Below, piece after piece: positions 1-13,396 of a DNA stretch of 64,000 bases. The notes beneath the pieces are model-generated. The model was given only the letters and a program-made list of their open reading frames with translations, was not told the DNA's origin and searched no databases. Position numbers and translations under genes: made by a program. How positions within the stretch are numbered: the stretch's first letter is position 1; every line of letters begins with the position of its first letter. Location of the stretch: assembly GCF_009650095.1 (NCBI RefSeq), contig NZ_CP045915.1, positions 186,001 through 250,000 of the forward strand, written 5' to 3'. The stretch comes from Gracilibacillus salitolerans (GTDB lineage: Bacteria; Bacillota; Bacilli; Bacillales; Amphibacillaceae).

Positions 1-438
1 TTGAACCTTGCGATAATTGATAAGGATGTAGCAAAAGAATTTCAGGCTAAATACAAACAAGTATCAGATTGGTATATAGGCGGACACTCTTTAGGTGGAG
101 TAGCAGCTTCCATGTACACCAAAGAGAATAAAGAAATAATAAGTGGATTATTTTTCCTAGGATCCTATTCGACCAAAAGTCAAGATTTCTCTGGAACAAC
201 TTTGCCGATGCTATCGATATATGGAGAACGTGATGGACTTACTACGCTGGATGATATTGAAGAAAGTAAAGAATACTTCTCTGAGCAAGCTGCTTTTTTT
301 GAAATACAAGGTGGCAACCACGCACAGTTTGGTATATATGGTCCACAAAAGGGCGATAATGATGCTGTGATAAAGGTGAATGAACAGCAGAACGAAATTA
401 TCGATGGCATAGATAGTTGGATTAGTAGTATTGATTGA
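1..438 (+). CDS. Alpha/beta hydrolase, C-terminal part (5' end outside window)
   Basis: This is the C-terminal 145 residues of an alpha/beta hydrolase; the reading frame is open at the window edge, so the TTG at position 1 is probably not the start. The nucleophile elbow GHSLGG is near residue 28. A likely acid region lies around YGERDGL, and a likely catalytic His lies in GGNHAQFG near residue 107. The substrate cannot be told. It sits just upstream of the S10 operon; in B. subtilis an unrelated-looking hydrolase gene (ybaC) occupies the same slot between tufA and rpsJ, so this position tolerates hydrolase genes. No terminator with a clear T-run is seen after it. Confidence 0.8.
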   Translation: MNLAIIDKDVAKEFQAKYKQVSDWYIGGHSLGGVAASMYTKENKEIISGLFFLGSYSTKSQDFSGTTLPMLSIYGERDGLTTLDDIEESKEYFSEQAAFFEIQGGNHAQFGIYGPQKGDNDAVIKVNEQQNEIIDGIDSWISSID

Positions 439-516
439 TATGTTCATTCATAATTACCAAAGTCTTTCGGCTAAGAAATCAACCTAAAAAATTTCTTAAA
501 AAATTTCATATAAATC

Positions 517-545
517 TTGCATTCATCGCGTTATTTCTATATAAT
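517..545 (+). promoter_or_regulatory. SigA promoter of the S10 operon
   Basis: TTGCAT (517-522), a 17-nt spacer and a perfect TATAAT (540-545) form a strong vegetative promoter about 135 nt upstream of rpsJ. It is the only good promoter before the ribosomal gene cluster in this gap. Confidence 0.8.
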
Positions 546-989
<444 letters not shown>

Positions 990-1020
990 TATAAAATTAA
1001 CAATCTAGGAGGTGTAACGG

Positions 1021-1650
1021 ATGACGAAAGGAATCTTAGGTCGCAAAATCGGCATGACTCAGCTATTCTCAGAAGATGGCGAATTAATCCCTGTAACTGT
1101 AGTAGAAGCTGAACCAAACGTTGTGCTACAAAAGCGCACAGAAGAAAATGATGGCTATGAAGCAATCCAAATTGGTTTCGCTGACGAAAAGAAAAATCGT
1201 ACTAACAAACCAGAAGAAGGACATGCTGGAAAAGCAAATACTACTCCTAAGCGCTTCGTTCGTGAAATCCGTGACGTAAATCTTGATGAATTTGATTTAG
1301 GTCAAGAGATAAACGTAGAGGTTTTTGAAGCAGGAGACAAAATTGATGTAACAGGTATTTCTAAAGGTAAAGGATTCCAAGGGTCTATTAAACGCCACAA
1401 CCAATCGCGTGGCCCAATGTCCCATGGTTCTCACTATCACAGAGGTCCTGGTGCAATGGGTGTTATTGACCCAATGCGTGTATTTAAAGGTAAAAAACTA
1501 CCTGGGCAAATGGGTAGAGAGCAAATAACTATCCAGAACTTAGAAGTAGTAAAAGTAGACGCAGAGCGTAACCTTCTATTAATCAAAGGTAACGTTCCAG
1601 GTGCAAAAAAATCATTCGTGAAGGTTACGAGTGCAATAAAGGCTAACTAA
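1021..1650 (+). CDS. rplC: 50S ribosomal protein L3
   Basis: L3 (209 aa) is an early assembly protein of the 50S subunit whose central extension reaches toward the peptidyl transferase centre. The N-terminus [16 protein letters not shown] and the extension motif [15 protein letters not shown] near residues 138-152 are diagnostic. The start has an AGGAGGTG ribosome binding site. It is the second gene of the S10 operon, between rpsJ and rplD. Confidence 0.98.
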   Translation: MTKGILGRKIGMTQLFSEDGELIPVTVVEAEPNVVLQKRTEENDGYEAIQIGFADEKKNRTNKPEEGHAGKANTTPKRFVREIRDVNLDEFDLGQEINVEVFEAGDKIDVTGISKGKGFQGSIKRHNQSRGPMSHGSHYHRGPGAMGVIDPMRVFKGKKLPGQMGREQITIQNLEVVKVDAERNLLLIKGNVPGAKKSFVKVTSAIKAN

Positions 1651-1675
1651 TTATTAACTGAAGGGAGGATATGTC

Positions 1676-2299
1676 ATGCCTAAAGTAGCACTATTTAATC
1701 AAAGTGGATCACAAGTTGGTGATGTAGAAATCAACGATGCGGTATTCGGAATCGAGCCAAACGAACATGTACTACATGACGCTGTTTTAATGCAACGCGC
1801 ATCTTTACGCCAAGGTACACACGCGGTAAAAAACCGTTCTGACGTACGCGGTGGTGGTCGTAAACCATGGCGCCAAAAAGGAACAGGTCGTGCACGTCAA
1901 GGTTCAATTCGCTCTCCACAATGGGTAGGCGGTGGAACAGTATTCGGGCCTACGCCAAGAAGCTATAGCTACAAACTACCTAAGAAAGTTCGTAGATTAG
2001 CGCTTAAATCTGCTCTTTCTTCTAAGGTAAAAGAAGATAGCTTAGTAGTATTAGAAGGAATTGCAATCGAAACACCAAAAACAAAAGAAGTTGTTTCTAT
2101 GCTTTCTTCATTAAACGTAGATGCAAAAGCATTGATTGTCACAGCAGACAAAAACGAAGTGTTAGCAAAGTCAGCTAATAACTTATCAAATGTAAAGGTA
2201 CTATCAGTAAGCGAAGTAAATGTATTAGACTTGCTTACGCATGACAAGCTGATCTTAACGAAAGAAGCAGCTGAAAAAGCAGGGGAGGTGCTTGCATAA
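1676..2299 (+). CDS. rplD: 50S ribosomal protein L4
   Basis: L4 (207 aa) contributes to the wall of the nascent-peptide tunnel through a long basic loop, seen here as [17 protein letters not shown] around residues 60-76. In E. coli L4 also represses the S10 operon; whether that holds here is unknown. The stop codon overlaps the rplW start by one base (TAATG), so the two genes are translationally coupled. Confidence 0.98.
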   Translation: MPKVALFNQSGSQVGDVEINDAVFGIEPNEHVLHDAVLMQRASLRQGTHAVKNRSDVRGGGRKPWRQKGTGRARQGSIRSPQWVGGGTVFGPTPRSYSYKLPKKVRRLALKSALSSKVKEDSLVVLEGIAIETPKTKEVVSMLSSLNVDAKALIVTADKNEVLAKSANNLSNVKVLSVSEVNVLDLLTHDKLILTKEAAEKAGEVLA

Positions 2300-2589
2300 T
2301 GACAGATGCACGTGATATTATTAAGCGCCCTATCATTACAGAACACTCTGCAGACTTAATGGCAGAAAAGAAATACACATTTGAAGTAAGTAAAGAAGCT
2401 AACAAAAACCAAATTAAAGATGCAGTAGAAGAAATCTTTGCTGTAAAAGTTAAAAATGTAAATACATTGAACAAAAAAGGTAAGTTCAAGCGTATGGGAC
2501 GTTATGGCGGATTTCGCCCTAACCGTAAAAAAGCAATTGTTCAGTTATCTGAAGACAGTAAAGAATTAGATTTCTTTGAAACGTTATAA
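2299..2589 (+). CDS. rplW: 50S ribosomal protein L23
   Basis: L23 (96 aa) sits at the tunnel exit and is the docking site for trigger factor and the signal recognition particle. The protein starts [17 protein letters not shown] and has the usual length. The Shine-Dalgarno GGGGAGGTG lies inside the end of rplD, and the start overlaps the rplD stop by one nucleotide. Confidence 0.98.
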   Translation: MTDARDIIKRPIITEHSADLMAEKKYTFEVSKEANKNQIKDAVEEIFAVKVKNVNTLNKKGKFKRMGRYGGFRPNRKKAIVQLSEDSKELDFFETL

Positions 2590-2615
2590 TTTGAATAAAA
2601 AAGGAGGGAAAACAG

Positions 2616-3446
2616 ATGGCGATTAAAAAGTATAAACCAACTTCCAATGGTCGTAGAGGTATGACAGGATCTGATTTTGCAGAAATCACTACTGATCAAC
2701 CAGAAAAAACTCTACTTGCACCATTGAGCAAACGTGGTGGACGTAATAATCAAGGTAAATTAACAGTTCGTCATCAAGGCGGTGGACACAAGCGTAAATA
2801 TCGTATTATCGATTTCAAACGTGACAAAGATGGAATACCAGGCAAAGTTGCTACAATCGAGTACGATCCAAACCGTTCTGCAAACATCGCACTAATCCAT
2901 TATGCAGATGGAGAGAAACGTTATATTATTGCACCAAAAGGTATTCAAGTAGGTCAAGAAATCGTATCTGGTCCAGAAGCAGATATTAAAGTAGGTAATG
3001 CTTTACCACTTGGAGATATCCCAGTAGGTACAATCATTCATAACATTGAATTGAAACCAGGTCGTGGTGCTCAGTTAGCAAGATCTGCTGGTTCTCAAGC
3101 GCAAATCTTAGGTCGTGAAGGTAAATATGTATTAGTACGTTTATCATCAGGCGAAGTACGCTTAGTACTATCAACATGCCGTGCTACAGTAGGTCAAGTA
3201 GGTAATCTAGAGCACGAATTAATCAGTGTAGGTAAAGCTGGACGTTCTCGTTGGAAAGGCAAGCGCCCAACTGTTCGTGGTTCTGTAATGAACCCTAATG
3301 ATCACCCACACGGTGGTGGTGAAGGACGTGCGCCAATCGGACGTAAATCACCAATGTCACCTTGGGGCAAACCAACACTTGGTTACAAAACACGTCAACG
3401 CAACAAACAATCGGATAAATTTATTGTACGTAAACGCAAAAAATAA
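2616..3446 (+). CDS. rplB: 50S ribosomal protein L2
   Basis: L2 (276 aa) is the most conserved large-subunit protein and is needed for subunit association and peptidyl transferase activity. The C-terminal motif [18 protein letters not shown] around residues 223-240 contains the conserved histidine. Full family length, with AAAGGAGGG upstream of the ATG. An alternative-frame open reading stretch overlaps its end but has no support. Confidence 0.98.
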   Translation: MAIKKYKPTSNGRRGMTGSDFAEITTDQPEKTLLAPLSKRGGRNNQGKLTVRHQGGGHKRKYRIIDFKRDKDGIPGKVATIEYDPNRSANIALIHYADGEKRYIIAPKGIQVGQEIVSGPEADIKVGNALPLGDIPVGTIIHNIELKPGRGAQLARSAGSQAQILGREGKYVLVRLSSGEVRLVLSTCRATVGQVGNLEHELISVGKAGRSRWKGKRPTVRGSVMNPNDHPHGGGEGRAPIGRKSPMSPWGKPTLGYKTRQRNKQSDKFIVRKRKK

Positions 3447-3503
3447 CGGGGTTGAACGACGGGCATTGATACCCGTCCGACAATCGCGAAGGGAGGCTTA
3501 TCC

Positions 3504-3782
3504 ATGGGTCGTAGCTTAAAAAAAGGACCTTTCGCAGATGACCATTTATTGAACAAGATCGACAAATTGAACGAAGATGACAAAAAGACAGTAGTAAAGA
3601 CTTGGTCTCGTCGATCAACTATTTTTCCTAGCTTTGTCGGTCATACAATTGCGGTATATGATGGTCGCAAACATGTGCCAGTATACGTAACTGAAGATAT
3701 GGTTGGACACAAATTAGGTGAATTCGCTCCAACTCGTACGTATAGAGGGCATGCTGGAGACGACAGAAAAACAAAACGTTAA
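3504..3782 (+). CDS. rpsS: 30S ribosomal protein S19
   Basis: S19 (92 aa) lies in the 30S head near the A site and contacts S13. It begins [16 protein letters not shown] and contains [18 protein letters not shown] near its end, both family signatures. The start is preceded by AAGGGAGG. The 57-nt gap after rplB is larger than most in the operon and contains a short imperfect hairpin around GACGGGCATTGATACCCGTC (about 3459-3478). Confidence 0.98.
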   Translation: MGRSLKKGPFADDHLLNKIDKLNEDDKKTVVKTWSRRSTIFPSFVGHTIAVYDGRKHVPVYVTEDMVGHKLGEFAPTRTYRGHAGDDRKTKR

Positions 3783-3801
3783 TTGAGAGGAGGTACTCCT
3801 A

Positions 3802-4143
3802 ATGCAAGCAAAAGCTGTTGCAAAATCAGTTCGTATTGCTCCTCGTAAAGTCCGCCTAGTGATCGATTTAATCCGTGGCAAAGAGGCAGGAGAAGCAATT
3901 GCGATTTTAAAACATACACAACGTGGTGCTTCACCAGTTGTGGAGAAATTACTAAACTCTGCGATCGCAAATGCAGAGCACAATTATGAAATGAATCCTG
4001 ATAATTTAGTAGTGTCAGAAGCGTTTGTAAACGAAGGTGTTACTTTGAAACGTTTCCGCCCACGTGCACAAGGTCGTGCAACACAAATCAATAAACGAAC
4101 AAGCCACATTACAGTGGTTTTATCTGAGAAAAAGGAGGGATAA
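3802..4143 (+). CDS. rplV: 50S ribosomal protein L22
   Basis: L22 (113 aa) has a beta-hairpin that narrows the peptide tunnel; mutations there give macrolide resistance in other bacteria. The hairpin region reads [20 protein letters not shown] near residues 79-98 and looks wild type. GAGAGGAGGT precedes the ATG. Stop and rpsC start are separated by 3 nt, indicating coupled translation. Confidence 0.98.
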   Translation: MQAKAVAKSVRIAPRKVRLVIDLIRGKEAGEAIAILKHTQRGASPVVEKLLNSAIANAEHNYEMNPDNLVVSEAFVNEGVTLKRFRPRAQGRATQINKRTSHITVVLSEKKEG

Positions 4144-4146
4144 TCT

Positions 4147-4788
4147 GTGGGTCAAAAAGTAAATCCAACTGGTCTTCGTGTCGGAGTTATTCGTGATTGG
4201 GAATCAAAATGGTATGCAGGTAAAGATTATGCGGATCTTTTACATGAAGATATTAGAATTCGTGAATATATCGAGGAACGATTGAAAGATGGTGCTGTAT
4301 CTAAAGTTGAAATCGAAAGAGCAGCTAATCGTGTAAATATTTCAATTTCTACAGCTAAACCAGGTATGGTAATTGGTAAAGGTGGTTCTGAAGTAGAAGC
4401 ACTACGTAAATCACTTAACCAACTAACTGGTAAGAGAGTACACATTAACATTGTCGAAGTGAAAAAAGCTGATTTAGACGCTAAATTAGTAGCTGAGAAT
4501 ATTGCTCGTCAATTAGAAAACCGTGTATCATTCCGTCGTGCACAAAAACAAACGATCCAACGCGCAATGCGTGCAGGTGCGAAAGGTATTCGTACTCAAG
4601 TATCAGGTCGTCTTGGCGGTGCAGATATGGCAAGAGCGGAAAGCTATAGCGAAGGAACTGTTCCACTTCATACTTTGCGTGCAGATATCGATTATGGAAC
4701 TGCAGAAGCAGACACAACTTACGGTAAACTTGGTGTTAAAGTATGGATTTATCGTGGAGAAGTCCTTCCAACTAAAAACAACAAATAA
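4147..4788 (+). CDS. rpsC: 30S ribosomal protein S3
   Basis: S3 (213 aa) forms part of the mRNA entry channel of the 30S subunit. It has a type-2 KH domain with the GKGG loop ([14 protein letters not shown], about residues 75-88) and the C-terminal domain [13 protein letters not shown]. The start is GTG, preceded by AAAGGAGGG; the protein starts [13 protein letters not shown] as in other Bacilli. It is a few residues shorter than B. subtilis S3 at the C-terminus. Confidence 0.97.
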   Translation: MGQKVNPTGLRVGVIRDWESKWYAGKDYADLLHEDIRIREYIEERLKDGAVSKVEIERAANRVNISISTAKPGMVIGKGGSEVEALRKSLNQLTGKRVHINIVEVKKADLDAKLVAENIARQLENRVSFRRAQKQTIQRAMRAGAKGIRTQVSGRLGGADMARAESYSEGTVPLHTLRADIDYGTAEADTTYGKLGVKVWIYRGEVLPTKNNK

Positions 4789-4806
4789 GGAAGGGGGCAA
4801 AGCATT

Positions 4807-5241
4807 ATGTTAATGCCAAAACGTGTAAAACATCGTAAGCAACATCGTGGTAATATGAAAGGTAAAGCGAAAGGCGGTACGTCAGTAGCATTTGGTGAAT
4901 ACGGTCTTCAAGCTGTTGAAGCTTCTTGGATTACTAGCCGTCAAATCGAAGCAGCTCGTATAGCGATGACTCGTTATATGAAGCGTGGTGGTAAAGTTTG
5001 GATTAAAATTTTCCCAGACAAACCTTATACAGCTAAGCCTCTAGAGGTTCGTATGGGTTCTGGTAAAGGTGCTCCTGAAGGATGGGTAGCAGTCGTTAAA
5101 CCTGGTAAGATAATGTTTGAGATTGCGGGTGTCTCGGAAGAGGTAGCGCGTGAAGCACTTCGTCTTGCATCTCACAAATTACCAATCAAAACGAAATTCG
5201 TAAAACGAGAAGAAATTGGTGGTGAAATCAATGAAGGCTAA
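4807..5241 (+). CDS. rplP: 50S ribosomal protein L16
   Basis: L16 (144 aa) binds near the A-site tRNA and the peptidyl transferase centre and is a late 50S assembly protein. The sequence [15 protein letters not shown] at the start and [18 protein letters not shown] near residues 83-100 are diagnostic. Its last 11 nt overlap the start of rpmC, so the pair is likely translationally coupled. Confidence 0.98.
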   Translation: MLMPKRVKHRKQHRGNMKGKAKGGTSVAFGEYGLQAVEASWITSRQIEAARIAMTRYMKRGGKVWIKIFPDKPYTAKPLEVRMGSGKGAPEGWVAVVKPGKIMFEIAGVSEEVAREALRLASHKLPIKTKFVKREEIGGEINEG

Positions 5242-5431
5242 TGAAATTAGAGAACTAACCACTGCCGAAATTGAACAAAAGATCAAGTCGTTAAAAGAAG
5301 AGCTTTTCAATTTGCGTTTCCAACTTGCAACAGGTCAATTGGAAAACACAGCACGTCTACGTGAAGTACGAAAATCAATCGCACGTATGAAGACTGTTGT
5401 TCGCGAAAGAGAGCTAAGCGTAAATAACTGA
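5231..5431 (+). CDS. rpmC: 50S ribosomal protein L29
   Basis: L29 (66 aa) is a small two-helix protein near the tunnel exit, next to L23. The frame is open from 5216, but [16 protein letters not shown] at 5231 matches the family start and length, with a GGTGGTGA sequence just upstream inside the end of rplP. The motif [19 protein letters not shown] is typical. It overlaps rplP by 11 nt. Confidence 0.95.
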   Translation: MKANEIRELTTAEIEQKIKSLKEELFNLRFQLATGQLENTARLREVRKSIARMKTVVRERELSVNN

Positions 5432-5453
5432 TAATAAAGGAGGTTAGCCTCAG

Positions 5454-5717
5454 ATGAGTGAGCGTAATAATCGTAAAGTCTATACCGGACGTGTCGTATC
5501 AGACAAAATGGATAAGACTATCACTGTTGTAGTTGAGACATATAAATTTCACAGTTTATATGGCAAGCGTGTTAGATACTCTAAGAAATTAAAAACACAT
5601 GATGAAAATAATCAAGCAAAAATCGGTGATGTTGTTCGCATCATGGAAACTAAACCACAATCTAAAACAAAACGTTTCCGTCTAGTTGAAGTTGTGGAAG
5701 AAGCAGTAATTATTTAA
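5454..5717 (+). CDS. rpsQ: 30S ribosomal protein S17
   Basis: S17 (87 aa) is an OB-fold protein that binds the 16S 5' domain early in 30S assembly. It contains [17 protein letters not shown] near the N-terminus and the C-terminal [14 protein letters not shown] typical for the family. AAAGGAGGTT precedes the start. Confidence 0.98.
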   Translation: MSERNNRKVYTGRVVSDKMDKTITVVVETYKFHSLYGKRVRYSKKLKTHDENNQAKIGDVVRIMETKPQSKTKRFRLVEVVEEAVII

Positions 5718-5760
5718 TTAAAGTTCGCTCGGAAAAGTTCCGAAGGGAGGGTACACGAAT

Positions 5761-6129
5761 ATGATCCAACAAGAATCTCGTTTAAAAGTAGCAGATAACT
5801 CTGGTGCTCGTGAGGTACAAGCGATTAAAGTACTAGGTGGTTCTGGTCGCAAAACAGCGAATATTGGTGATGTAATTGTTTGCTCGGTGAAACAAGCAAC
5901 ACCTGGTGGCGTTGTCAAAAAAGGTGAAGTAGTAAAAGCAGTAATCGTACGTTCTAAGAGCGGAGTAAGACGAAAAGACGGTTCTTATATTCGATTTGAT
6001 GAGAATGCAGCAGTCATCGTTCGTGATGACCAAAGTCCAAGAGGTACTCGTATTTTTGGACCAGTTGCACGTGAATTACGTGATGCGAAATTCATGAAAA
6101 TCGTATCTCTAGCTCCAGAAGTATTATAA
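5761..6129 (+). CDS. rplN: 50S ribosomal protein L14
   Basis: L14 (122 aa) forms inter-subunit bridge B8 and is where the silencing factor RsfS docks in other bacteria. It starts [19 protein letters not shown] and ends [12 protein letters not shown], the canonical family ends. GAAGGGAGGG lies upstream of the ATG. It starts what is called the spc section in other bacteria, with no separate promoter visible here. Confidence 0.98.
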   Translation: MIQQESRLKVADNSGAREVQAIKVLGGSGRKTANIGDVIVCSVKQATPGGVVKKGEVVKAVIVRSKSGVRRKDGSYIRFDENAAVIVRDDQSPRGTRIFGPVARELRDAKFMKIVSLAPEVL

Positions 6130-6168
6130 GCACGTTACGGAAAAACCGTGTAAGGAGGTGCGGATAGC

Positions 6169-6480
6169 ATGCATGTCAAAAAAGGTGATAAAGTACAAGT
6201 AATTTCAGGTAAAGATAAAGGAAAGCAGGGTACAATTTTAGCTGCATTTCCCAAAAAAGATCGTGTGCTTGTAGAAGGTGTTAATGTCGTAAAGAAACAC
6301 GCGAAACCTTCTCAAGAAAACCCACAAGGTGGTATCTTGAATCAAGAAGCAACGATTCATGTATCAAATGTATTGCCAGTTGATCCTAAGTCTGGTGAAC
6401 CAACTCGTGTTGGGTATGAAGAACGTGATGGAAAGAAAGTTCGAATCGCTAAAAAATCTGGTGAATCTTTAGATAAATAG
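6169..6480 (+). CDS. rplX: 50S ribosomal protein L24
   Basis: L24 (103 aa) is an assembly initiator of the 50S subunit with a KOW motif ([17 protein letters not shown], residues 5-21). Length and sequence are typical. A Shine-Dalgarno TAAGGAGGTG lies upstream. It sits between rplN and rplE as in all Bacilli. Confidence 0.98.
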   Translation: MHVKKGDKVQVISGKDKGKQGTILAAFPKKDRVLVEGVNVVKKHAKPSQENPQGGILNQEATIHVSNVLPVDPKSGEPTRVGYEERDGKKVRIAKKSGESLDK

Positions 6481-6507
6481 TCTTAGCGGTGAAAGGAGGT
6501 TTACGTG

Positions 6508-7047
6508 TTGAACACTTTAAAAGAAAAATACAATAATGAAATTGTTTCTTCATTAGTTGAGAAATTTAATTATGATTCAGTAATGGAAGTACCTAAGGTC
6601 GAAAAAATTGTTGTTAACATGGGTGTTGGTGATGCAGTACAGAACTCTAAAGCACTTGATGCTGCTGTAGAGGAATTGTCACAAATCACTGGACAAAAAC
6701 CTGTCGTAACAAAAGCAAAGAAATCAATCGCAGGTTTCCGTTTGCGTGAAGGAATGCCAATTGGTGCGAAAGTAACATTACGCGGTGAGCGTATGTATGA
6801 TTTCCTTCAAAAGCTTATCGATGTATCACTACCACGTGTACGTGACTTCCGTGGTATTTCTAAAAAAGCATTTGATGGCCGTGGTAACTACACTTTAGGT
6901 GTAAAAGAACAATTAATTTTCCCAGAAATTAATTATGACCAAGTAAACAAAGTGAGAGGGATGGACGTTGTTATCGTAACGACAGCTAATTCTGATGAAG
7001 AAGCTACGGAACTCTTGACACAACTTGGCATGCCTTTCCAAAAATAA
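6508..7047 (+). CDS. rplE: 50S ribosomal protein L5
   Basis: L5 (179 aa from this start) binds 5S rRNA and contacts the P-site tRNA. GTG (6505) and TTG (6508) are adjacent in frame. The TTG gives MNTLKEKYN, aligns with the B. subtilis start and leaves a 7-nt gap after AAAGGAGGT, against 4 nt for the GTG, so I prefer TTG. Conserved stretches include [19 protein letters not shown] and [13 protein letters not shown]. Confidence 0.95.
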   Translation: MNTLKEKYNNEIVSSLVEKFNYDSVMEVPKVEKIVVNMGVGDAVQNSKALDAAVEELSQITGQKPVVTKAKKSIAGFRLREGMPIGAKVTLRGERMYDFLQKLIDVSLPRVRDFRGISKKAFDGRGNYTLGVKEQLIFPEINYDQVNKVRGMDVVIVTTANSDEEATELLTQLGMPFQK

Positions 7048-7064
7048 GCGAAAAGCTAAAATAA

Positions 7065-7262
<198 letters not shown>

Positions 7263-7292
7263 ATCCCCGATTAGGGAAGGAGGTAATGAGAA

Positions 7293-7691
7293 ATGGTTAT
7301 GACAGATCCAATTGCAGATATGCTTACTCGTATTCGTAACGCTAACATGGTACGCCATGAGAAATTGGAGTTCCCAGCGTCGAATGTAAAGAAAGAAGTT
7401 GCAGATATTTTAAAACGTGAAGGTTTTATCCGTGACTATGAATATGTAGAGGATAACAAACAAGGAATCCTTCGTATCTTTTTGAAGTATGGTACAAACG
7501 AAGAACGTGTAATCTCAGGTTTAAAACGAATCAGTAAACCAGGTTTACGTGTTTATGCAAAAGCAGATGAGCTTCCTAAAGTATTAAATGGTTTAGGTAT
7601 TGCGATCGTTTCTACTTCAAAAGGGGTATTATCTGATAAAGAAGCACGTGCGCAAGCAATCGGTGGCGAAGTGCTGGCATATATTTGGTAA
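7293..7691 (+). CDS. rpsH: 30S ribosomal protein S8
   Basis: S8 (132 aa) is a primary 16S binder; in E. coli it represses the spc operon. It begins [26 protein letters not shown] and ends with the RNA-binding ISTSKG-like segment ([14 protein letters not shown]) and GGEVLAYIW, identical in layout to B. subtilis. AAGGAGGT lies upstream. Confidence 0.98.
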   Translation: MVMTDPIADMLTRIRNANMVRHEKLEFPASNVKKEVADILKREGFIRDYEYVEDNKQGILRIFLKYGTNEERVISGLKRISKPGLRVYAKADELPKVLNGLGIAIVSTSKGVLSDKEARAQAIGGEVLAYIW

Positions 7692-7722
7692 GATATTCTC
7701 AGAAGACAGGAGGTGTAGTAGC

Positions 7723-8259
7723 ATGTCTCGTATAGGTTTGAAATTATTAGAAATTCCAGAAGGCGTGGAAATCAAATTAGATGGTAATCACATTACTGTT
7801 AAAGGACCAAAAGGTGAACTAAGCCGTTCTATTGACAGCGAAATGAAAGTTAATATCGAGGGTAATGTATTGACTGTTGAACGTCCAAGTGACTCTAAAC
7901 AGCATAAAGCATTACACGGTACAACTCGAAGCCTAATCGGCAATATGGTTGAAGGTGTCCATAAAGGTTTCGAAAAAGCTCTTGAGATCCAAGGTGTAGG
8001 TTACCGTGCGCAAAAACAAGGAAATAAACTTGTTGTTAATGCTGGTTATTCTCACCCTGTAGAAGTGGAATCAATTGAAGGAATTGAAGTTGAAGTTCCA
8101 GCTAATACAAAAGTAATTGTAAAAGGTATCGACAAAGAACTAGTTGGTGCTGTTGCAGCTAATATTCGCGCTATTCGCCCACCTGAGCCATATAAAGGTA
8201 AAGGTATCCGTTACGAAGGTGAATATGTACGTCGTAAAGAAGGTAAGACTGCTAAGTAA
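7723..8259 (+). CDS. rplF: 50S ribosomal protein L6
   Basis: L6 (178 aa) lies near the factor-binding site and the sarcin-ricin loop. The open frame runs back to 7600, but [17 protein letters not shown] at 7723 follows a clear ACAGGAGGTG and gives the family length. Its duplicated RNA-binding fold ends with [16 protein letters not shown]. Confidence 0.98.
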   Translation: MSRIGLKLLEIPEGVEIKLDGNHITVKGPKGELSRSIDSEMKVNIEGNVLTVERPSDSKQHKALHGTTRSLIGNMVEGVHKGFEKALEIQGVGYRAQKQGNKLVVNAGYSHPVEVESIEGIEVEVPANTKVIVKGIDKELVGAVAANIRAIRPPEPYKGKGIRYEGEYVRRKEGKTAK

Positions 8260-8292
8260 GGTTAGATAGGTAAGCAGAAAGGAGTGACCTAG

Positions 8293-8655
8293 ATGATCAC
8301 AAAGCCTGATAAAAATAGTGTACGTAAGAAAAGACATCAGCGTATCCGCAAGAACCTATTCGGAACAGAGGAGCGCCCTCGTCTAAACGTATTTCGTTCA
8401 AACAAACACATCTACGCACAACTAATCGATGATGTTAACAATGTAACATTAGTTAGTGCATCAACAGTAGATAATGATTTAAACGTAGAAACAACTGGAA
8501 ACGTAGAAGCTGCAAAGCAAGTTGGCGAGCTTATAGCTAAACGTGCTATCGATAAAGGATTTGCAAATGTTGTTTTTGATCGTGGTGGATATTTATATCA
8601 TGGTCGAGTTAAATCTCTAGCAGATGCTGCTCGTGAAGCAGGTCTTGAATTTTAA
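8293..8655 (+). CDS. rplR: 50S ribosomal protein L18
   Basis: L18 (120 aa) binds 5S rRNA and anchors it to the 50S subunit together with L5. Typical sequence [18 protein letters not shown] and [32 protein letters not shown] precedes the ATG. Gene order rplF-rplR-rpsE is conserved. Confidence 0.98.
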   Translation: MITKPDKNSVRKKRHQRIRKNLFGTEERPRLNVFRSNKHIYAQLIDDVNNVTLVSASTVDNDLNVETTGNVEAAKQVGELIAKRAIDKGFANVVFDRGGYLYHGRVKSLADAAREAGLEF

Positions 8656-8673
8656 TCAAAAAAGGAGGGACAT

Positions 8674-9180
8674 ATGTTGCGTACTAACATCGACCCAAAC
8701 AAATTAGATTTAGAAGAACGCGTTGTAACAATTAACCGTGTAGCAAAAGTTGTAAAAGGTGGACGTCGTTTTCGCTTTGCTGCATTGGTAGTAGTCGGAG
8801 ATAAAAATGGTCATGTAGGATTTGGTACAGGTAAAGCACAAGAAGTACCAGATGCTATTAAAAAAGCAATTGATGATGCAAAGAAAAACTTGGTCAATGT
8901 ACCGATCGTTGGTACTACAATTCCACACGAAATTCACGGGCAATTTGGAGCTGGTAACATCTTAATGAAACCTGCTGTTGAAGGTACCGGGGTTATCGCT
9001 GGTGGACCTGTACGTGCCGTATTAGAACTAGCTGGTGTAGGTGATATCTTATCTAAATCACTAGGTTCTAACACACCAATCAACATGGTTCGTGCAACAA
9101 TCAATGGACTTAGCGAATTAAAACGAGCTGAAGAAGTAGCAAAACTTCGTGGTAAGTCTGTAGAAGAATTGTTAGGATAG
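8674..9180 (+). CDS. rpsE: 30S ribosomal protein S5
   Basis: S5 (168 aa) helps fidelity and the helicase action of the mRNA entry site. The N-terminal dsRBD-like domain contains [18 protein letters not shown] and the C-terminal domain contains [18 protein letters not shown]. The spectinomycin-contact loop around VVKGGRR looks wild type. AAAGGAGGGA lies upstream. Confidence 0.98.
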   Translation: MLRTNIDPNKLDLEERVVTINRVAKVVKGGRRFRFAALVVVGDKNGHVGFGTGKAQEVPDAIKKAIDDAKKNLVNVPIVGTTIPHEIHGQFGAGNILMKPAVEGTGVIAGGPVRAVLELAGVGDILSKSLGSNTPINMVRATINGLSELKRAEEVAKLRGKSVEELLG

Positions 9181-9193
9181 GGAGGGAAAACAA

Positions 9194-9376
9194 ATGTCTA
9201 ATCAATTAGAAATTACCCTCAAACGCAGTGTCATCGGTAGATCAGAAGTACAAAAAGCTACTGTTCAAACACTAGGTCTTAAAAAGATTCATCAATCAGT
9301 AGTCCGTGAAGATACTCCTGTCGTGCGAGGCATGATTAACAAAGTATCACATTTAGTTGACGTGAAAGAAGTTTAA
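9194..9376 (+). CDS. rpmD: 50S ribosomal protein L30
   Basis: L30 (60 aa) is a small large-subunit protein absent from some phyla but usual in Bacilli. [23 protein letters not shown] is the family signature. A GGGAGGG ribosome binding site overlaps the end of rpsE (13-nt spacing). Confidence 0.97.
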   Translation: MSNQLEITLKRSVIGRSEVQKATVQTLGLKKIHQSVVREDTPVVRGMINKVSHLVDVKEV

Positions 9377-9405
9377 TAAAAATAGTTTTAAGAGGAGGTG
9401 CTCGC

Positions 9406-9842
9406 ATGAAACTTCATGAATTAAAACCATCACAAGCGAAGAAAGAACGCAACCGCGTTGGTCGTGGTATGTCATCAGGTAATGGTAAAACATCTGGACG
9501 TGGTCACAAAGGTCAAAAGGCACGTTCTGGTGGAGGTGTACGTCCAGGATTTGAAGGTGGGCAAATGCCACTTTTCCAACGTTTACCGAAGCGTGGTTTT
9601 ACAAACATTAACCGTAAAGACTTCGCAATTGTTAACCTTGAAACATTGAATAGTTTTGACGAAGGTACCGAAGTGACACCTGAGCTTTTACTTGAGACAG
9701 GTACCATTAGCAATGTCAAATCTGGCGTTAAGATTCTTGGAAACGGCAAGTTAGAAAAGAAATTAACAGTAAAAGCTCATAAGTTTTCTGCTTCAGCTAA
9801 GGATTCGATTGAAGCAGCGGGCGGTCAAACTGAGGTGATTTA

Positions 9843-9843
<1 letters not shown>
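9406..9843 (+). CDS. rplO: 50S ribosomal protein L15
   Basis: L15 (145 aa) binds 23S rRNA late in assembly. The glycine- and arginine-rich N-terminal extension ([20 protein letters not shown], about residues 23-42) and the C-terminal globular domain are typical. The stop overlaps the first base of secY's ATG, coupling the two genes. Confidence 0.98.
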
Positions 9844-11856
<2,013 letters not shown>

Positions 11857-11910
11857 GTTACTAACAATGAAAATAGGTATTACGTAAAACCTAAATGAAG
11901 GTGATGATGG

Positions 11911-12246
11911 TTGAGCGAAACGGAGAGTTATCCGGAATTAGGTCAGGTTGTTCAAATCCTACAAGGACGCGAAGCAGGTCAGTTTGCAATTGTAATTGAA
12001 AAAGTAGACAGTCGTTTTGTGTTGCTGGCGGATGGAGATAAGCGCAAATATGATCGACCAAAGAAGAAAAATGTTCAGCATATTGCGTTTACAAGTTTTA
12101 TATCTCCTGAAGTTCAAAGAAGCCTTCTCGAAACAGGGCGCGTAACCAATGGTAAGTTGCGTTATGCTATTAATAAATTTGTCGAAGAATCTCAGACAGA
12201 TTTGAAGAAGGGAGATCAACTCGATGGCAAAAGACGATGCAATTGA
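11911..12246 (+). CDS. KOW-domain RNA-binding protein (L14e/YbzG-like)
   Basis: This 111-aa protein starts with TTG and has a KOW-type beta-barrel at residues 8-50 ([24 protein letters not shown]). It resembles the small RNA-binding protein (B. subtilis YbzG) encoded between map and infA; its function is not established. The C-terminal half is basic and helical. Its last 23 nt overlap infA. An ATG at 11904 is out of frame. Confidence 0.8.
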   Translation: MSETESYPELGQVVQILQGREAGQFAIVIEKVDSRFVLLADGDKRKYDRPKKKNVQHIAFTSFISPEVQRSLLETGRVTNGKLRYAINKFVEESQTDLKKGDQLDGKRRCN

Positions 12247-12442
12247 AGTCGAAGGTACTGTTATTGATACATTACCAAATGCAATGTTTAAAGTAGAATT
12301 AGAGAATGGTCACACCGTGTTAGCACATGTTTCTGGTAAAATCAGAATGCACTTCATTCGAATTTTACCTGGTGATAAAGTAACGGTTGAACTTTCTCCA
12401 TATGATTTAACAAGAGGTCGTATTACGTACCGTTATAAATAA
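12224..12442 (+). CDS. infA: Translation initiation factor IF-1
   Basis: IF-1 (72 aa) is an OB-fold protein that occupies the A site during initiation. [22 protein letters not shown] and [23 protein letters not shown] sequence (here [17 protein letters not shown]) identify it. GAAGGGAG precedes the ATG, inside the KOW gene, with which it overlaps by 23 nt. Confidence 0.98.
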   Translation: MAKDDAIEVEGTVIDTLPNAMFKVELENGHTVLAHVSGKIRMHFIRILPGDKVTVELSPYDLTRGRITYRYK

Positions 12443-12586
<144 letters not shown>

Positions 12587-12603
12587 GGAGGTGTAATCAG
12601 TCT

Positions 12604-12969
12604 ATGGCACGTATTGCTGGTGTAGATGTTCCGCGTGATAAACGCGTAGTGATTGCTTTAACCTATATTTACGGTATTGGAAAAACAACTGCTAAGAAAG
12701 TATTGGAAGATGCTGGTGTTAATGAGAACACTCGTGTTCGAGATTTAACAGAAGAAGAGTTAGGACAAATTCGTCAAACAATTGACAGCTATTCTGTAGA
12801 AGGTGATCTTCGTCGTGAAGTTTCCTTAAACATTAAGCGTCTGATTGAAATTGGTTCCTATCGTGGTGTACGTCATCGTCGTGGTTTACCGGTACGAGGA
12901 CAAAAAACGAAAAACAACTCACGTACTCGTAAAGGTCCAAGAAAAACAATGGCTAACAAAAAGAAATAA
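12604..12969 (+). CDS. rpsM: 30S ribosomal protein S13
   Basis: S13 (121 aa) is in the 30S head and makes bridges to L5 and contacts the P-site t[19 protein letters not shown], the helix-hairpin-helix [13 protein letters not shown] and the basic tail [17 protein letters not shown] are diagnostic. AAGGAGGTG lies upstream. Confidence 0.98.
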   Translation: MARIAGVDVPRDKRVVIALTYIYGIGKTTAKKVLEDAGVNENTRVRDLTEEELGQIRQTIDSYSVEGDLRREVSLNIKRLIEIGSYRGVRHRRGLPVRGQKTKNNSRTRKGPRKTMANKKK

Positions 12970-12992
12970 GATGAAAGGAGGTTTGCTTACTT

Positions 12993-13382
12993 ATGGCTCG
13001 TAAAACTAATACACGTAAACGTCGTGTGAAAAAGAATATAGACACGGGTATTGCACATATTCGTTCTACATTCAATAACACAATCGTAACGATTACTGAT
13101 GTCCAAGGAAACGCAGTTAGCTGGAGTAGCGCAGGAGCGTTAGGTTTTAGAGGTTCTCGTAAATCTACTCCTTTCGCAGCACAAATGGCTGCTGAAGCTG
13201 CAGCAAAAGGCGCTCAGGATCATGGTGTAAAATCTCTAGAGGTTACAGTGAAAGGACCTGGTGCTGGACGTGAAGCAGCTATCCGTTCACTTCAAGCAGC
13301 AGGTATTGAAGTAACTGCCATTCGTGATGTAACACCAGTTCCTCACAATGGTTGTCGCCCGCCAAAACGTCGTCGAGTATAA
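12993..13382 (+). CDS. rpsK: 30S ribosomal protein S11
   Basis: S11 (129 aa) lies on the 30S platform near the E site. [15 protein letters not shown] and the C-terminal [12 protein letters not shown] are conserved. AAAGGAGGTT is upstream. It is followed by a 205-nt gap before rpoA that holds a promoter and hairpin. Confidence 0.98.
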   Translation: MARKTNTRKRRVKKNIDTGIAHIRSTFNNTIVTITDVQGNAVSWSSAGALGFRGSRKSTPFAAQMAAEAAAKGAQDHGVKSLEVTVKGPGAGREAAIRSLQAAGIEVTAIRDVTPVPHNGCRPPKRRRV

Positions 13383-13396
13383 TCACAGTATATTAT